Origin: Lentisphaeria bacterium
Lineage (GTDB): Bacteria; Verrucomicrobiota; Lentisphaeria; Victivallales; Victivallaceae
Length of the DNA stretch: 64,000 bases
Reading direction: 5' to 3'
Assembly (NCBI GenBank): GCA_022009855.1
Contig: CP091727.1
Span: forward strand, 1,674,001-1,738,000
Shown one piece after another: positions 1 through 9,268 of this stretch. Every line of letters begins with the position of its first letter. Position 1 is the first letter of the stretch. A program made the translations under genes and the position numbers. Below the pieces are notes generated by a model. It was not told the DNA's origin and did no database searches. It was given only the letters and a program-made list of their open reading frames with translations.

Positions 1-136
1 GTTTTGCCAGTTCCCGGTTGGGATTGCTCCAGCCGAGAATGTTGCAGATGTCGCGGATCACGAAGTAGTTTTTATCGCTCTTCCGCACAATCCGGATCGG
101 CATTTTACGGAACTGATACGTTGTGAAAGGATTCAT
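1..136 (-). CDS. BRO-N domain antirepressor-like protein, 3' end outside window
   Basis: The reverse strand reads M-N-P-F-T-T-Y-Q-F-R-K-M-P-I-R-I-V and continues with YFVIRDICNILGWSNP, the start of the BRO-N fold (FVxxDVCxxLGxxNP in phage and baculovirus BRO proteins). Only about 45 residues lie inside the window. The ATG at 134-136 follows a GAGGAG ribosome site. BRO-N proteins are DNA-binding phage antirepressors. The AntA gene 1.2 kb away suggests a prophage or integrative-element control region. Family call is fairly secure; function is inferred. Confidence 0.7.
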   Translation of the reverse strand, partial: MNPFTTYQFRKMPIRIVRKSDKNYFVIRDICNILGWSNPNRELAK

Positions 137-218
137 CGGTGGACTCCTCATTGATGTTTTTCAAAAACCGGATCACACTTGCCGCCGTGTGGATGGCTTC
201 CGTGATCAGTCGTTTCAA
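105..218 (-). CDS. possible 37-aa small ORF overlapping the BRO-N start
   Basis: A TTG-initiated frame (LKRLITEAIHTAASVIRF...) preceded by AAAGG overlaps the start of the BRO-N gene in another frame. It could be a leader peptide coupling translation to the antirepressor. There is no family match and no ATG, so it may be chance. Confidence 0.2.
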   Translation of the reverse strand: MKRLITEAIHTAASVIRFLKNINEESTDESFHNVSVP

Positions 219-366
219 TTGTTGCCTTTATGGATTAAAGGTTTTTCCGGAGCTTTCTTATAGCAAGGAATAAAATTTGCTCAAGAGGAATAATTCCTCA
301 TGTAAGTTTTTTATGAAGAATGTGCGAGTCTTTTTTATTATCTTGTTTCGTTTCCATTTTTCTTAT

Positions 367-395
367 TTGCGAGTCTCCCCAAATGATGTTATATT
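367..395 (+). promoter_or_regulatory. promoter for the methyltransferase gene
   Basis: TTGCGA at 367-372 and TATATT at 390-395 are separated by exactly 17 bp, upstream of the ATG at 441 and an AGAGG ribosome site. The -10 box TATATT is the form seen at most promoters in this window. Confidence 0.55.
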
Positions 396-440
396 ATTGA
401 GTTTTAACACTATTTCATTTTCACACAAGAGGCAATTTTC

Positions 441-1227
441 ATGTTTGATTGGGATTCAAAGCAATATTTGAAATTTGCAGCGGAAAGAACTCAACCATCT
501 ATTGATCTGGTCCATCGGCTTACAACGGCAGCACCTGCGCGAATCCTTGATCTTGGATGCGGACCGGGCAACAGTACGGCGGTGTTGAGAAAATATTTCC
601 CAGCGGCTGAACTTATCGGAGTGGATAATTCTCCAGCAATGATTGAGCAGGCAAAACAGGATTATCCAGATTTGTCATTCCGGTTGTTTGATGCAAATGA
701 CTCCTTCCACAATTTAGGTCCCCAATGGGATGTGATTTTTTTCGAATGCATGTCTGCAATGGGTTCCGGACCACCAAACGCTTCTGGTTAAATTACTGGA
801 CGCCTTGACAGACGACGGCGAATTAGCTGTTCAAATTCCATTACAGAAAAAAACTCCGTTTCATGCTCTTCTTCGTCAAATCGTTACCTCTGAACAATGG
901 AGCTCATTTTTCCCTAAAAAGCGTAATTTTTATACCTTGGATGAACTGGAATATTGTGAATTGTTGCAAACTCATGCGCAAGATTTTTCAATGTGGGAAA
1001 GTGATTATTTTCACATTCTTGAATCACCGCAAGCCGTTCTGCAATGGTACCAGGGATCAGGACTTCGGCCATATCTGAAGGCTTTGCCACCGGAAAAACA
1101 TCCAGAATTTGAACAGGAAATTCTTTCCGGGATAGAATCCTTGTTTCCGCGATTGCATAACGGATCCGTAGTATTTCAATTTCCCCGTTTGTTTCTTATT
1201 GCCAAAAAAAAAGATCGTTCTTGTTGA
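441..1227 (+). CDS. tam: trans-aconitate 2-methyltransferase-like SAM methyltransferase (frameshifted)
   Basis: Class I SAM-dependent methyltransferase, about 261 aa after correcting one frameshift, close to E. coli Tam (252 aa). Motif I is ILDLGCGPGNST near residue 33; motif II acidic residue follows in LIGVDNSPAMIEQA; the N-terminus WDSKQYLKF is Tam-like. The frame breaks in a T7 run at 736-742. With six T the reading continues as VIFSNACLQWVPDHQTLL into the second half, exactly the family sequence. Tam methylates trans-aconitate, relieving aconitase inhibition, but related enzymes use other small acids. The gene stands alone on the plus strand with its own promoter. Either a real inactivation or a base-calling error. 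Confidence 0.75.
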
Positions 1228-1251
1228 CTTGCCAATCTGCAAATGCCAGTG

Positions 1252-1380
1252 TTAAAGTGTGACAGTTACGGTCAGAGTGGCAGGAGCAAGCCAGTATGCC
1301 ATGTGATTCCAGTCGGGATGCAGTTTTTCGGCTCTCTCGACCTCGGAAAAGATTTGCGCCAGCGCGATTTCAATCTTCAT
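1252..1380 (-). CDS. small phage-type ORF, 42 aa, possibly truncated
   Basis: ATG at 1378-1380 lies just inside the end of the antirepressor gene and the frame runs 42 codons to TAA. It starts IFSEVERAEKLHPDW, resembling the N-terminus of short phage proteins of unknown role (EVxRAExxxPxWP). The C-terminus (LTVTVTL) does not look like that family, so it is probably a remnant. Confidence 0.35.
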   Translation of the reverse strand: MKIEIALAQIFSEVERAEKLHPDWNHMAYWLAPATLTVTVTL

Positions 1381-2003
1381 AGACCGTCTCCGGTTCCGGC
1401 AGGGCTCCGAAGTGACCGTTCATAAGATTAACGGGAATCTCCTCGAACAGTCCCGGCAGAGTCGGATTTTCCATCAGAAGCGAGATGTCGCGCCCGTTCC
1501 GTGCGACGTAACAGCCGCGACGGAACTTGTTTTTTCGGCAATCCGGCGCGGTTGAGATCGCCGGGGTTGCCGTTGGGCAGAAAGTTCCGGGCCAGTTCCA
1601 GACGTGCGCGGTACTGTTCATTTTCGCGGATAATCGGCGTAAGAGCGGCGCGGATGGCTTCCACAAGATTCCCGGCATGCCGGAAGCGTTTCTCCACTTC
1701 GATGAAATACTGCCTTGCCTGGCGGCCGCGTTCGTTGTTTTCCACCATGGCAAGTTCCTTGGCCATATCAAGGCTGATGAAGTATTCATTGGCGGCGAAG
1801 CGTCCTTTGTTTTCGCCGTTGATAATTTTATCAACGGTAAAGTCCGGTCCCTCCTTGAAGCCGTATTTGCGGATCCTGTCTTTAATCCAGTTCGCAAACT
1901 CCTGCTTGGATTCCAGGAATTTCCACAGATCACGGGCATTGACCGCGGTGATTTTGTCCCCGTTCAGAGTGATTCCGGTTGTTTTGATGAGTTCCGTTGT
2001 CAT
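1370..2003 (-). CDS. AntA/AntB-family phage antirepressor (frameshifted)
   Basis: Residues about 15-95 match the AntA fold: VNARDLWKFLESKQEF, then WIKDRIRKYGFKEGPDF, then EYFISLDMAKELAMVENN, with GRQARQYFIEVEKRF closing the domain. AntA proteins interfere with prophage repressors. The frame breaks at an A6 run (plus-strand T6, 1530-1535). With five A it continues KNKFRRGCYVARNGRDI and ends EPETVYED at 1370, giving about 210 aa. The second part may be a target-interaction region. Neighbouring BRO-N and ParB-like genes on the same strand fit an integrative element or prophage. The ribosome site is weak. Confidence 0.75.
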
Positions 2004-2039
2004 GTTTCTTCTTTCATGGGTTTAGTTTCTATTTCGATT

Positions 2040-2561
2040 TCAGCTTCCTGGGAATACGCCAGACCAGCTGGAGTGTGAATCGGTGTGTCGATTTACGTGT
2101 GTCGCAGCCTTCACAATGTGGCGGCACAGAAGGACAGATAGCGGAGCGTCAGCCTCCCGGCATCCACAAGGCTCACATTCAAACCATTGCTCCGCCCGTT
2201 TGCCGCGTTCATCTTTGGGAAGCCATTTCGTTGGCAGCCATTTCTTGCATCAGGAACAGTAGGCCGGCGGTTCACCTGGCATGAGAGTGCGGTGCCTTGG
2301 AACAACTCCTTCGGGATGCAAGCTATCTTCTTTTCGTGACCGTCTTGCATGCGAAGCGTTAAAATGGAGCAAGGGGACAGTCTTCCGGACACATATGCCC
2401 CAAATTAACGTTTCCATGCGTTCTGGCGCGTCATAGTCCGGAATATGATCTTGGCGGAATATCAGCCACGTTCGTGACTGATTTCGAACAATGTTCTTCC
2501 ATAGGCGTATTAACCAGTTATCCCGGTGTTGTCGCTGGAACTGCGAAAGTCTTTCCATCAC
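2040..2561 (-). pseudogene. unknown ORF, 103 codons, then in-frame UGA and 69 more open codons with zinc-ribbon look
   Basis: A frame opening just downstream of the ParB-like gene (GTG/ATG at 2556-2561) runs 103 codons to ...PPAYCS, then UGA, then 69 further codons CKKWLPTKWLPKDERGKR... FECEPCG before a second UGA. Reading through would place Cys-Ser-X-Cys and Cys-Glu-Pro-Cys 30 residues apart, a CxxC...CxxC zinc ribbon with the stop at the X position. A CGA or TGG to TGA nonsense mutation is the simple explanation. No ribosome site is clear and I do not recognise the N-terminal part. Confidence 0.35.
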
Positions 2562-2573
2562 GCAACGTTATGC

Positions 2574-3513
2574 TCACGGATGACGAGTATCCCACTCTTT
2601 ATGATGTTCCTCATAATAATAGTCCAGATTTTCATCAAGATCCGTTTGGGATGCTGAATATTCTATTGCGCGGTCAGCTTCACCGGTTTTACCTAGACGG
2701 CAGATCAGGTCGCGATCCAGCCCGCGTATTAGCTCCACTCGAAGATCTCCCCAGTCGAACTTGTGCATCTCACATTCACGGAACTGATCGTGGTATGTTT
2801 TCAAAAACTCTTCATAAAGTTTCGAGATTTTTCGGGAAAAATTCCGGTAAAGAAAGAAACGGTCCAGATGTCCGGCCGTGTTGTTTTTCATTATTTTTTC
2901 GGCCTGCTCAAGACCCTTTTTTCGGCGGTCGTCCAATTTGACAATTTCGTGTGCCTGATTAATGGAAAGTTCTTCCTTCCTCACCGCATCAATCAGTTTG
3001 GGATCCCCATGCCGCGTGATCCGTTCGATTTTGTCCACAGTCCCTCGTGTTGATCCGAGTGCATCGGCAATCACCTGCGTGCTACGTCCTTGAGGAACCG
3101 GTGTCAAACCTTTGACACTCCGCTCTCTTTTCCGGCTGCAATCTTTTCGCGCAGCATCGTAACGCACTTCATCAACTCCGCCTGCGACAATGAGCGACGG
3201 ACTCTCTGTGCTGTAATTGTATGTTGAAGCGCAGCTTCTTCGTCACAAAAGAACGAGACACAACAGGAACTGTTGCATAACCAAGCTGTCTTGCCGCAAT
3301 CAGGCGGGTGTGTCCATCCACAACAACATTGTCATGCCCTTCCCAGACAACAATCGGGTAAAGAGTATCAAACCCGTTCTTTCGGATTGCATCCATTACC
3401 TGCCGCAGGTCCGTTTCCCTGATCTCGAAGACCTCGCAAAACGGCTGCGCCATCTTGAGTTCATCAATAGGCATCTGGATGACTTTGCTTTGTACGAACT
3501 TGTCCGTTTCCAT
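2574..3513 (-). CDS. ParB/Spo0J-like partition protein (at least two frameshifts)
   Basis: The N-terminal part has the ParB nuclease-like domain (PIVVWEGHDNVVVDGHTR, the GHxR box near residue 70). The middle, in another frame, reads ALQHTITAQRVRRSLSQAEL, and the C-terminal part has the HTH (STQVIADALGSTRGTVDKI) followed by EELSINQAHEIVK. The parts line up as one protein of about 310 aa if two indels near 3220 and 3110 are corrected. An AAGGAGA ribosome site precedes ATG 3513. Family members bind centromere-like or operator sites; phage and plasmid versions also act as regulators. No ParA is visible in the window, which favours a regulatory or element-specific role. Confidence 0.7.
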
Positions 3514-4199
3514 GCCGGATTCTCCTTTCCAAGAGTTTGTTTTCGGGGATGCGTTTTATATCTTCCTGCCGGGAGATAGCGGCATCTCCGGCTTTTTCCG
3601 GGTCTGTTTCTGCCTGCCGTACATGAAAAAGCCCGTGAGATTGACTCCCACGAGCTTGAAATGAATACCAAAAAATAATTGAAAAAAGTTTTGTTCTCCG
3701 GCTTTTCTCCGGGTTAGAGCGGCAGTTTGTCTTTCGGAATTGCCCGGGCATTGATGGCGTCCGCAATCTGGATGTCCGTCACTGTTTCCCGATTGGTCTC
3801 CTGAAAAGCCCTGATAATCTTCGGAACCGGATAGAATTTTCTTCTTTGGCGCCCGGTAACAGCCTCACCAAGTTCAACACCGCTTTCGGCGATACGTTTC
3901 CGCCAGGCGTCGGCTTCTCTGTCCACATTGTCATGATCATAGACCGTCCGAAGTACAGCCCGCGCGGCATCCGCAACCGTGATGAAGCGCTCATTCAAGG
4001 CCTCGCCGTATTCCTGATTTTCCCTTGCCAGATGTGCATTGGCTCTCTGGAATGCTTCGCGCAACTCCTTTTCATGCGACCACTTCTCCTTATAAAACGC
4101 CTCCTTGTCCGGCCATTCCCGCGTCAGCAGATAATACGTCCAGCACGACAAAAATTGCTGATAGGATATCAGACAGCCCGATATGCACACCTGAATATA

Positions 4200-5317
4200 T
4201 AGATAAGAAACAAAAATACTTGTAGAATCTCTTTGAACGTGCTATATTACCCGTATGGAACTTCGAGATGCAAGAAAAATCAATTCTAAAGAATTGTATG
4301 ATCGTCGAAAGCAAGCGGTTTTGCTGTTCGAAAAAGGACTGAAGCGTTATGAAATCGCTCCGCTTGTCGGAGTGAGCGCCTATACTGTCGGCCAATGGAT
4401 TAAGGCTTGGAAAAAAGGAGGCCAGGCCGCATTGAAGGTCGGCAACAAAGGGCGACCGCGGGGGCTTTACCGAAAATTGCTTCCGCATGAAGAACGGGAA
4501 ATTCGTCGTGCAATCACGGATCGTTGTCCAGATCAGCTGAAATTGCCATTTGCACTCTGGACTCGACAAGCGGTACAAACTCTGATCAAGCAGAAATATT
4601 CTGTGGATTTGAGCTTGCAGGCGGTTAGCAATTACTTGAATATGTGGGGTTTTTCCCCGCAAAAGCCGATTCGGCGGGCGTATGAGCGCAACGATCAGCG
4701 AGTTCGCATCTGGTTGGAAAAAGAGTATCCGGCTATTGCTGCTCGCGCCCGACAGGAAAAAGCGGAAATTCACTGGGGAGATGAAACTGGATTGCGCAGC
4801 GACGATGTAAAGGGGGAGAAGCTATGCGCCGAAAGGAAAAACTCCGGTGCAATATGTGAAAGCTGCTCCCGAAAAATTGAATATGATCAGCACCGTCACG
4901 AATCGCGGATTGATGCGTTTTATGTTTTATCGTGAGACTATGACCGCACAGTTATTGATTCGATTCTTGAAACGGCTGATTCGCTCTTCTCAAAAGAAGA
5001 TCTTTCTGATTCTGGATAACTTACGTGTTCATCACAGCAAACTTCTGCAAGAGTGGTTGACGGAAAACAAGGCTTTTATTGAAATCTTTTATCTGCCAAG
5101 CTACAGTCCAGACCTGAATCCCGACGAATTACTGAACCGGGATTTGAAAGCGGCCCTTTCCAAAACTCCGGCGGCAAAACGGAATGGAGAGCTTGAAGAA
5201 CATGCAAAATCCCATATGCGAAGCATTCAAAAACAACCGGAGAAGATCAAAGCTCTTTTTCACAAGGAGTCTGTCAAATACGCCAGCTGAACTACAAGTA
5301 TTAAACTGTGGGAGCAA
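4200..5317 (+). mobile_element. IS630-family insertion sequence, copy 1 (1118 bp)
   Basis: Flanked by TA on both sides (4198-4199, 5318-5319), the target used by IS630. The ends are 28-bp imperfect inverted repeats that share the core AATACTTGTAG at the same distance from each tip. Copies 2 and 3 have the same ends. The element promoter uses TTGTAG inside the inverted repeat as -35, then 17 bp, then TATATT. It interrupts the unknown 321-aa gene. Confidence 0.93.
4255..5290 (+). CDS. IS630-family transposase (frameshifted)
   Basis: About 344 aa when corrected. N-terminal HTH (YEIAPLVGVSAYTVGQWIKA, about residues 35-54), then a DDE domain with HWGDETGL, FLILDNLRVHHS and YSPDLNPDE carrying the catalytic acids. 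This copy has a G5 run at about 4813 where copies 2 and 3 have G4, so the frame switches before PKGKTPVQYVK. Cut-and-paste transposition at TA is established for the family. Confidence 0.9.
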
Positions 5318-5788
5318 TAATCATAAACGACACTTAAAACGGCTCTCAGTTCATCGTCATAAATATTTTCCAGTTCACTCCGTACTTTCTCGCCATATCC
5401 CATCTCCCATGTCACCAGTAGATTCCGTTCCGGCGCGATGTATCGTACCGGATCCGGGAATAGATCGTAAAATATCCTCGGAAAGCAGTTTCGTAACGAG
5501 TTGCGGTACTCCTGCAACGGCAAGCTTTCTGGCGAAACTCCCGGTGTGTCAATACTGCAATCATAGACTTTGCACATCACGATGTGGTAATAGCGGGCGA
5601 AATCCAGTTGCGGCAGTGTTCCGTCAAGAAGGGCGTCCAGTGTCCTGGAAAGATGTCCTTGTCTGGACAACAGTTCCCGCACATACATCAGCAACGTCCG
5701 GACACACTGATCTCCATAGTCGCCCTTCACGTCCGTTTTTGCAAATATTTCCATCAAGTGCCGTTGCGGAATGGTAAGTTCAAGATGT

Positions 5789-6475
5789 TCAATGTTCATG
5801 GTCGCCGCCTTTTGATGTTATGTACACTCTATCGCCGCCGCATCGCAGATCGCTCAACTGCGGACGAAGTTTTTCATAGATGCTTTCCAACGTTTTGCGC
5901 AGTCCCCGTTTTGTTCGATGAAGAGTCCGTGCTGTCGCTGCATAATCATATCCGTTGGCAGAGTAGAAGAGCATCCTTATAATGCGAAGTTCATCGTTTG
6001 ACAGGGTCATAAGCGCCCGTTCCATCCGTTGTTCCAGATAGCCGCTGGGATTGCTGCGGACGATCCCGATGGAATCCGGGTCTACATCCTCGTCGCGTTC
6101 CCAGGTGATGTGTGACTTCACACTGGCATATTCGGACCGGACGATGACCTTTTTCATGTACGAGGAGAACCGAACTTCCTTGTCAGGATCAAAATGATCG
6201 AAGTATTTGACACGCATCAGATTGCCGATGCCGACAAAGTCCTCCATTGAAAGCCCGTAATAACGATGGATGGTGTTGACTGCCATTGTCAGCACCATCC
6301 CAAGGTGAGAGCAGATCAGTTTTTCCCTTGCGGCCTGGTACACGTCGTTTTTCTCCGGCTGTTTCAAGTCAGAAATGATGGCATGATATTGCTCCTTCGT
6401 CAGTTTCGGATATTGACGCAGTTCTCGTGCATAGCGATGAAGACCTGGATGTTTTACAGCATTTATTTCAATCAT
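5789..6475 (-). CDS. sigma-70-like RNA polymerase factor, accessory type
   Basis: Intact 228-aa ORF. Residues about 48-120 resemble sigma region 2 (AREKLICSHLGMVLTMA, then LSMEDFVGIGNLMRVKYFDHFDP, then RFSSYMKKVIVRSEY). Residues 160-210 resemble region 4 with an HTH (LSNDELRIIRMLFYSANGYD, YAATARTLHRTKRGLRKTL). Its 3' end overlaps the next gene by 11 nt. Accessory sigma-like genes in phages and integrative elements redirect RNA polymerase to element promoters. No anti-sigma gene is evident, unless it is the unknown overlapping gene. The ribosome site is weak (AAGAA). Confidence 0.7.
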   Translation of the reverse strand: MIEINAVKHPGLHRYARELRQYPKLTKEQYHAIISDLKQPEKNDVYQAAREKLICSHLGMVLTMAVNTIHRYYGLSMEDFVGIGNLMRVKYFDHFDPDKEVRFSSYMKKVIVRSEYASVKSHITWERDEDVDPDSIGIVRSNPSGYLEQRMERALMTLSNDELRIIRMLFYSANGYDYAATARTLHRTKRGLRKTLESIYEKLRPQLSDLRCGGDRVYITSKGGDHEH

Positions 6476-6684
6476 TTCTTATTCAACGCGAAATTTAACC
6501 TGCGTCATATTGAGTCCCATGCATTCAGTTTTCGCAAATTCCGGTATGGTCATCAATTTATTATTTGTCGGCAAAGCCGTCCGATTTCCCACATAATACG
6601 CCCATAAACATGACTGGCATGAACCTCATTCAGTTCGTCCGTGAGATTCTGCGCTTTTGCAGGAAGCAAGCTGGCCATATCTAA

Positions 6685-7642
6685 GAGCTTATCAACTAAT
6701 AAATTGATTTTAATAGCTCCTTGTGCTATATTATCTTCACGCAAAAACAATGGAGGTAAACATGGCAACGACAAGGCTGAGAACATGGGAAATAACGGAT
6801 GAATTTTGGGCAAAAGTTGAAACATATATTCCGAATGATTTACGTTGCCCCGGGGTAAATTATCGCCGAAAACCGGGAGGAGGGAGAAAATCTCGCTATG
6901 GAAACCGATTGTATTTTTCGGCTATCGTTTATGTTCTCCGCACGGGAATTATTTGGAATGCATTGCCGCGCAAGGAATTTGAAAATATCACATCACAAGC
7001 GGTACATAAAAAATTTATGCAATGGTCACGAGCTGGATTTTTTCAAAAGCTTTGGCACGCTGGTCTTATGGAGTATGACGAGATGGAAGGGATTGCATGG
7101 GAATGGCAGTCGGCGGATGGTTCTCATGGAAAAGCGCCATTGGCGCAAGAACTTGCCGGAGCAAATCCAACAGACCGGGGTAAGCAAGGAAGCAAAAAAA
7201 ATCTACTCGTAGACGCAGTTGGCATCCCGTTGTCGATCGTCGTAACCGGAGCCAACAGGCATGATGCAGCCGTTCTTGATGAATTACTCAAGGAGCGTAT
7301 GAAGCCCCTGGATTTTGAGCATTATAAACACATTACTCAAAATGTTTGCTTGGATGCCGGATATGTCGGAAAAGCGGATGTTGCGTCAAGACATGGCATG
7401 GTGCCGCATATTCGACCTCGCGGAGAAGAAAAGAAGGCAATTGAACTGCATGGATTTCGTCCTAAACGATGGATTGTCGAGGTTGCACATTCGTGGTTCA
7501 ACCGATTCAGAAAAATTCATGTCAGATACGAAAAAACCGCCTGCGCATACAATGCCTTGCTGTACTTGGCAGCTATGATGATAACGATGAATAAAATTAT
7601 GGCAATTTATCCTCCGTTATGATATTATTAGTTGATAAGTTC
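6685..7642 (+). mobile_element. IS5-family (ISL2-like) element, copy 1 (958 bp)
   Basis: Ends GAGCTTATCAACTAATAA and its near-perfect inverse GAACTTATCAACTAATAA. A 3-bp target duplication TAA flanks it (6682-6684, 7643-7645). Two further copies in the window have the same ends and 3-bp TAA/TTA duplications. Its promoter is TTGATT-17-TATATT. Confidence 0.92.
6762..7622 (+). CDS. IS5-family transposase, intact
   Basis: 286 aa from the ATG that follows TGGAGGT; longer upstream reading frames lack a start with a ribosome site. Motifs: N-terminal helix region WAKVETYIPNDLRCPG, DDE acids around SQSADGSHGKAPLAQ, DAVGIPLSIVVTGANRHD and CLDAGYVGK, and a C-terminal WIVEVAHSWFNRFRKI with the catalytic Glu region. 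Copies 2 and 3 are nearly identical. Confidence 0.92.
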   Translation: MATTRLRTWEITDEFWAKVETYIPNDLRCPGVNYRRKPGGGRKSRYGNRLYFSAIVYVLRTGIIWNALPRKEFENITSQAVHKKFMQWSRAGFFQKLWHAGLMEYDEMEGIAWEWQSADGSHGKAPLAQELAGANPTDRGKQGSKKNLLVDAVGIPLSIVVTGANRHDAAVLDELLKERMKPLDFEHYKHITQNVCLDAGYVGKADVASRHGMVPHIRPRGEEKKAIELHGFRPKRWIVEVAHSWFNRFRKIHVRYEKTACAYNALLYLAAMMITMNKIMAIYPPL

Positions 7643-8754
7643 TAAAAGTTCCGTCAAAATCAGCTTCGGATGAAAACCGCAGTCTTTGGCCATCTGCTCA
7701 AAATGTTCTTTATGAAGCATCCCGCTTCTTGATTCTCCCCCAATATTCATTGCAAGCCGTCGAGACATGCTCTCATATATGACTGTTGATAAAAGATCAT
7801 ACGCCGGAGCAAAAGACGGTTTGTTCCCATGGTAAAGAATCGCATAATTTTTGGCATGGGCATCACAGTTTCCAATCAGAAAATTGAAAATGACCAGTCT
7901 GATAAAGCGAAGTCTGTCAACAGCAGACAGATGCATCTCATTCATTCTCTGTATGCAATCCTCAATGCCTGGACCGCCGTCCTCCTGATATTTCAGTTTC
8001 GGCGGTACATTCAGGATCTGACAAAAATCCTCCTGGTGCAGGCGCATGGTAAAACCATCCTCTTCCTTACGGTCAAACCGTTTTACAACATAAAAACATT
8101 CATCGTTCAGAAAGAGAATGTCACATTCCGAAGCAGACAGTCCGACTTCTTTTGCCAGTCGCATGCAGAAATATTCATTGAATACGCTGTCCGGGAAATT
8201 GGGAATCGCAGGTTTGATAATATGAGTTGACGGCGTCCCATAAAGAGGCAGTGCAATTTTCCCATTCCGGAAACAGGCAACCAGTTTTTCCTGGGAACCA
8301 GCTCCGGAAATGCGAACTCCCTCATCACCCGCATCCAGTGGACGCTGGCCTAAATTATCAAGAATATGACATGCTTCAGCGTCCGAAAGTTCCCGGTATA
8401 CTGGGGCTCTTGCCGATTGCGGTGTTTGTCCGGGGGATAAAAAGATACCGCACCGGCACAGTCTGCTCCAATATGTTTTAACAGTCCAAATGTGTTTTCG
8501 GGGGACACTCGCAAAATCATTGCAACAGTCGTCCGGATACGTTCATCTGGCAGAAGATTGGAAAAGAAGTTCTCAACCACCGGATCATGGAATATTCCAT
8601 CCGTCAGCGGAAGGTTCTGAGAAAGCGGATAGGCTTCTTTGTTTTGCAGATATTCCGGCGCATACTTGAACGAAAGTGCTCCGTTTTCCTGCAGCAATGT
8701 TCCAACCTGCGATTCATTCAGAAATACATTGAGTACATCCTGCTGCATCGGCTG

Positions 8755-8985
8755 TTACTCCTTGTCATAGGGACTGTAAATGTACATTCCGACTCCGAGA
8801 GCCGAAAGTACTTGGAGAAGCTTTCCGATATGACATGTTTCTTTGCCGTTTTCCAAATCGCCGATAAGCCGGATTCCGGTATTTGCCAATCCGGCAAGTT
8901 GCGCCTGCGTGACCCCTTGTTCTTTACGCAGTTTCCGTATCAGCGTCCCGATTGCTTCGCAGGTTTGTAATTCTGTTTTTGCCAT
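8755..8985 (-). CDS. hipB: HipB-type HTH antitoxin
   Basis: Intact 76 aa. HTH_3 domain: IGTLIRKLRKEQGVTQAQLA, then LANTGIRLIGDLENGK, typical of HipB (xRLxxxxGlTQxeLA). It neutralises HipA and represses its own promoter. Six bases separate it from hipA, so translation is coupled. Two ACCGATCGG palindromes flank its promoter. A TTGGAG ribosome site precedes the ATG. Confidence 0.9.
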   Translation of the reverse strand: MAKTELQTCEAIGTLIRKLRKEQGVTQAQLAGLANTGIRLIGDLENGKETCHIGKLLQVLSALGVGMYIYSPYDKE

Positions 8986-9008
8986 TTTATCTCCAACTTA
9001 TAATTTCT

Positions 9009-9020
9009 TACCGATCGGTA
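9009..9020 (-). promoter_or_regulatory. HipB operator 1
   Basis: Perfect 12-bp palindrome TACCGATCGGTA lying just downstream of the hipB -10 box, over the likely start of transcription. A second near-copy lies at 9060-9069. Binding by HipB is inferred from position and family behaviour. Confidence 0.65.
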
Positions 9021-9022
9021 TA

Positions 9023-9050
9023 AATATAGCGTGATTTCAGCTTTTGTCAA
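9023..9050 (-). promoter_or_regulatory. hipBA promoter
   Basis: On the minus strand TTGACA (9045-9050) and TATATT (9023-9028) are 16 bp apart. The consensus -35 and the position between two palindromes support a strong, autorepressed promoter. Confidence 0.7.
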
Positions 9051-9059
9051 ACGAAATCT

Positions 9060-9069
9060 TACCGATCGG
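9060..9069 (-). promoter_or_regulatory. HipB operator 2
   Basis: TACCGATCGG repeats ten bases of operator 1 about 50 bp away, immediately upstream of the -35 box. The spacing is close to five helical turns, so two HipB dimers could sit on one face. Confidence 0.55.
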
Positions 9070-9268
9070 GGATTTTTTCAAAGAAGCTTCACGCCCCAAA
9101 TACTCATATTCAACTGCAACCCTGGTTGATAAAGTGAATTCGGATGTTTTTTTGCTCTCCGGCAGGCCCTTGCTCATATTCCGAATCGGATGCCCAAAAT
9201 CCGGCGGATTTTGTTGTGCTGTCACAGGCAGAGAACCTAAACTGCCAACAATACTCCATGCGAATGAC

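Larger units (their letters stand above)
3714..5799 (-). pseudogene. unknown 321-aa protein split by IS630 copy 1
   Basis: The N-terminal part (5799 down to 5318) and the C-terminal part (4199 down to 3714) rejoin in frame at the TA target: ...DELRAVLSVVYDY then IQVCISGCLISYQQF. The intact protein would be about 321 aa, rich in Arg/Glu helices in its second half, with no motif I can name. Its ATG overlaps the end of the sigma-like gene by 11 nt, so the two were co-translated. Role unknown; linkage to a sigma-like factor suggests a regulatory or element-maintenance function. Confidence 0.7.
6553..8748 (-). pseudogene. hipA: HipA-type serine/threonine kinase toxin, split by IS5-type copy 1 and frameshifted
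   Basis: About 411 aa when restored. N-terminal HipA domain (LPDERIRTTVAMILRVSP), then the P-loop-like ISGAGSQEKL, then the kinase core VIFNFLIGNCDAHAKNYA, which holds the conserved D-x-H-x-K-N, and PAYDLLST. A frameshift near 8392 separates the N-terminal domain from the core. The IS5-type element sits in codon ELL near the end, and the last 40 residues resume as DMASLLPAKAQNL to 6553. HipA phosphorylates glutamyl-tRNA synthetase in E. coli and causes persistence. HipB lies 6 bp upstream. Loss of the C-terminal helices would probably inactivate it. Confidence 0.9.
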
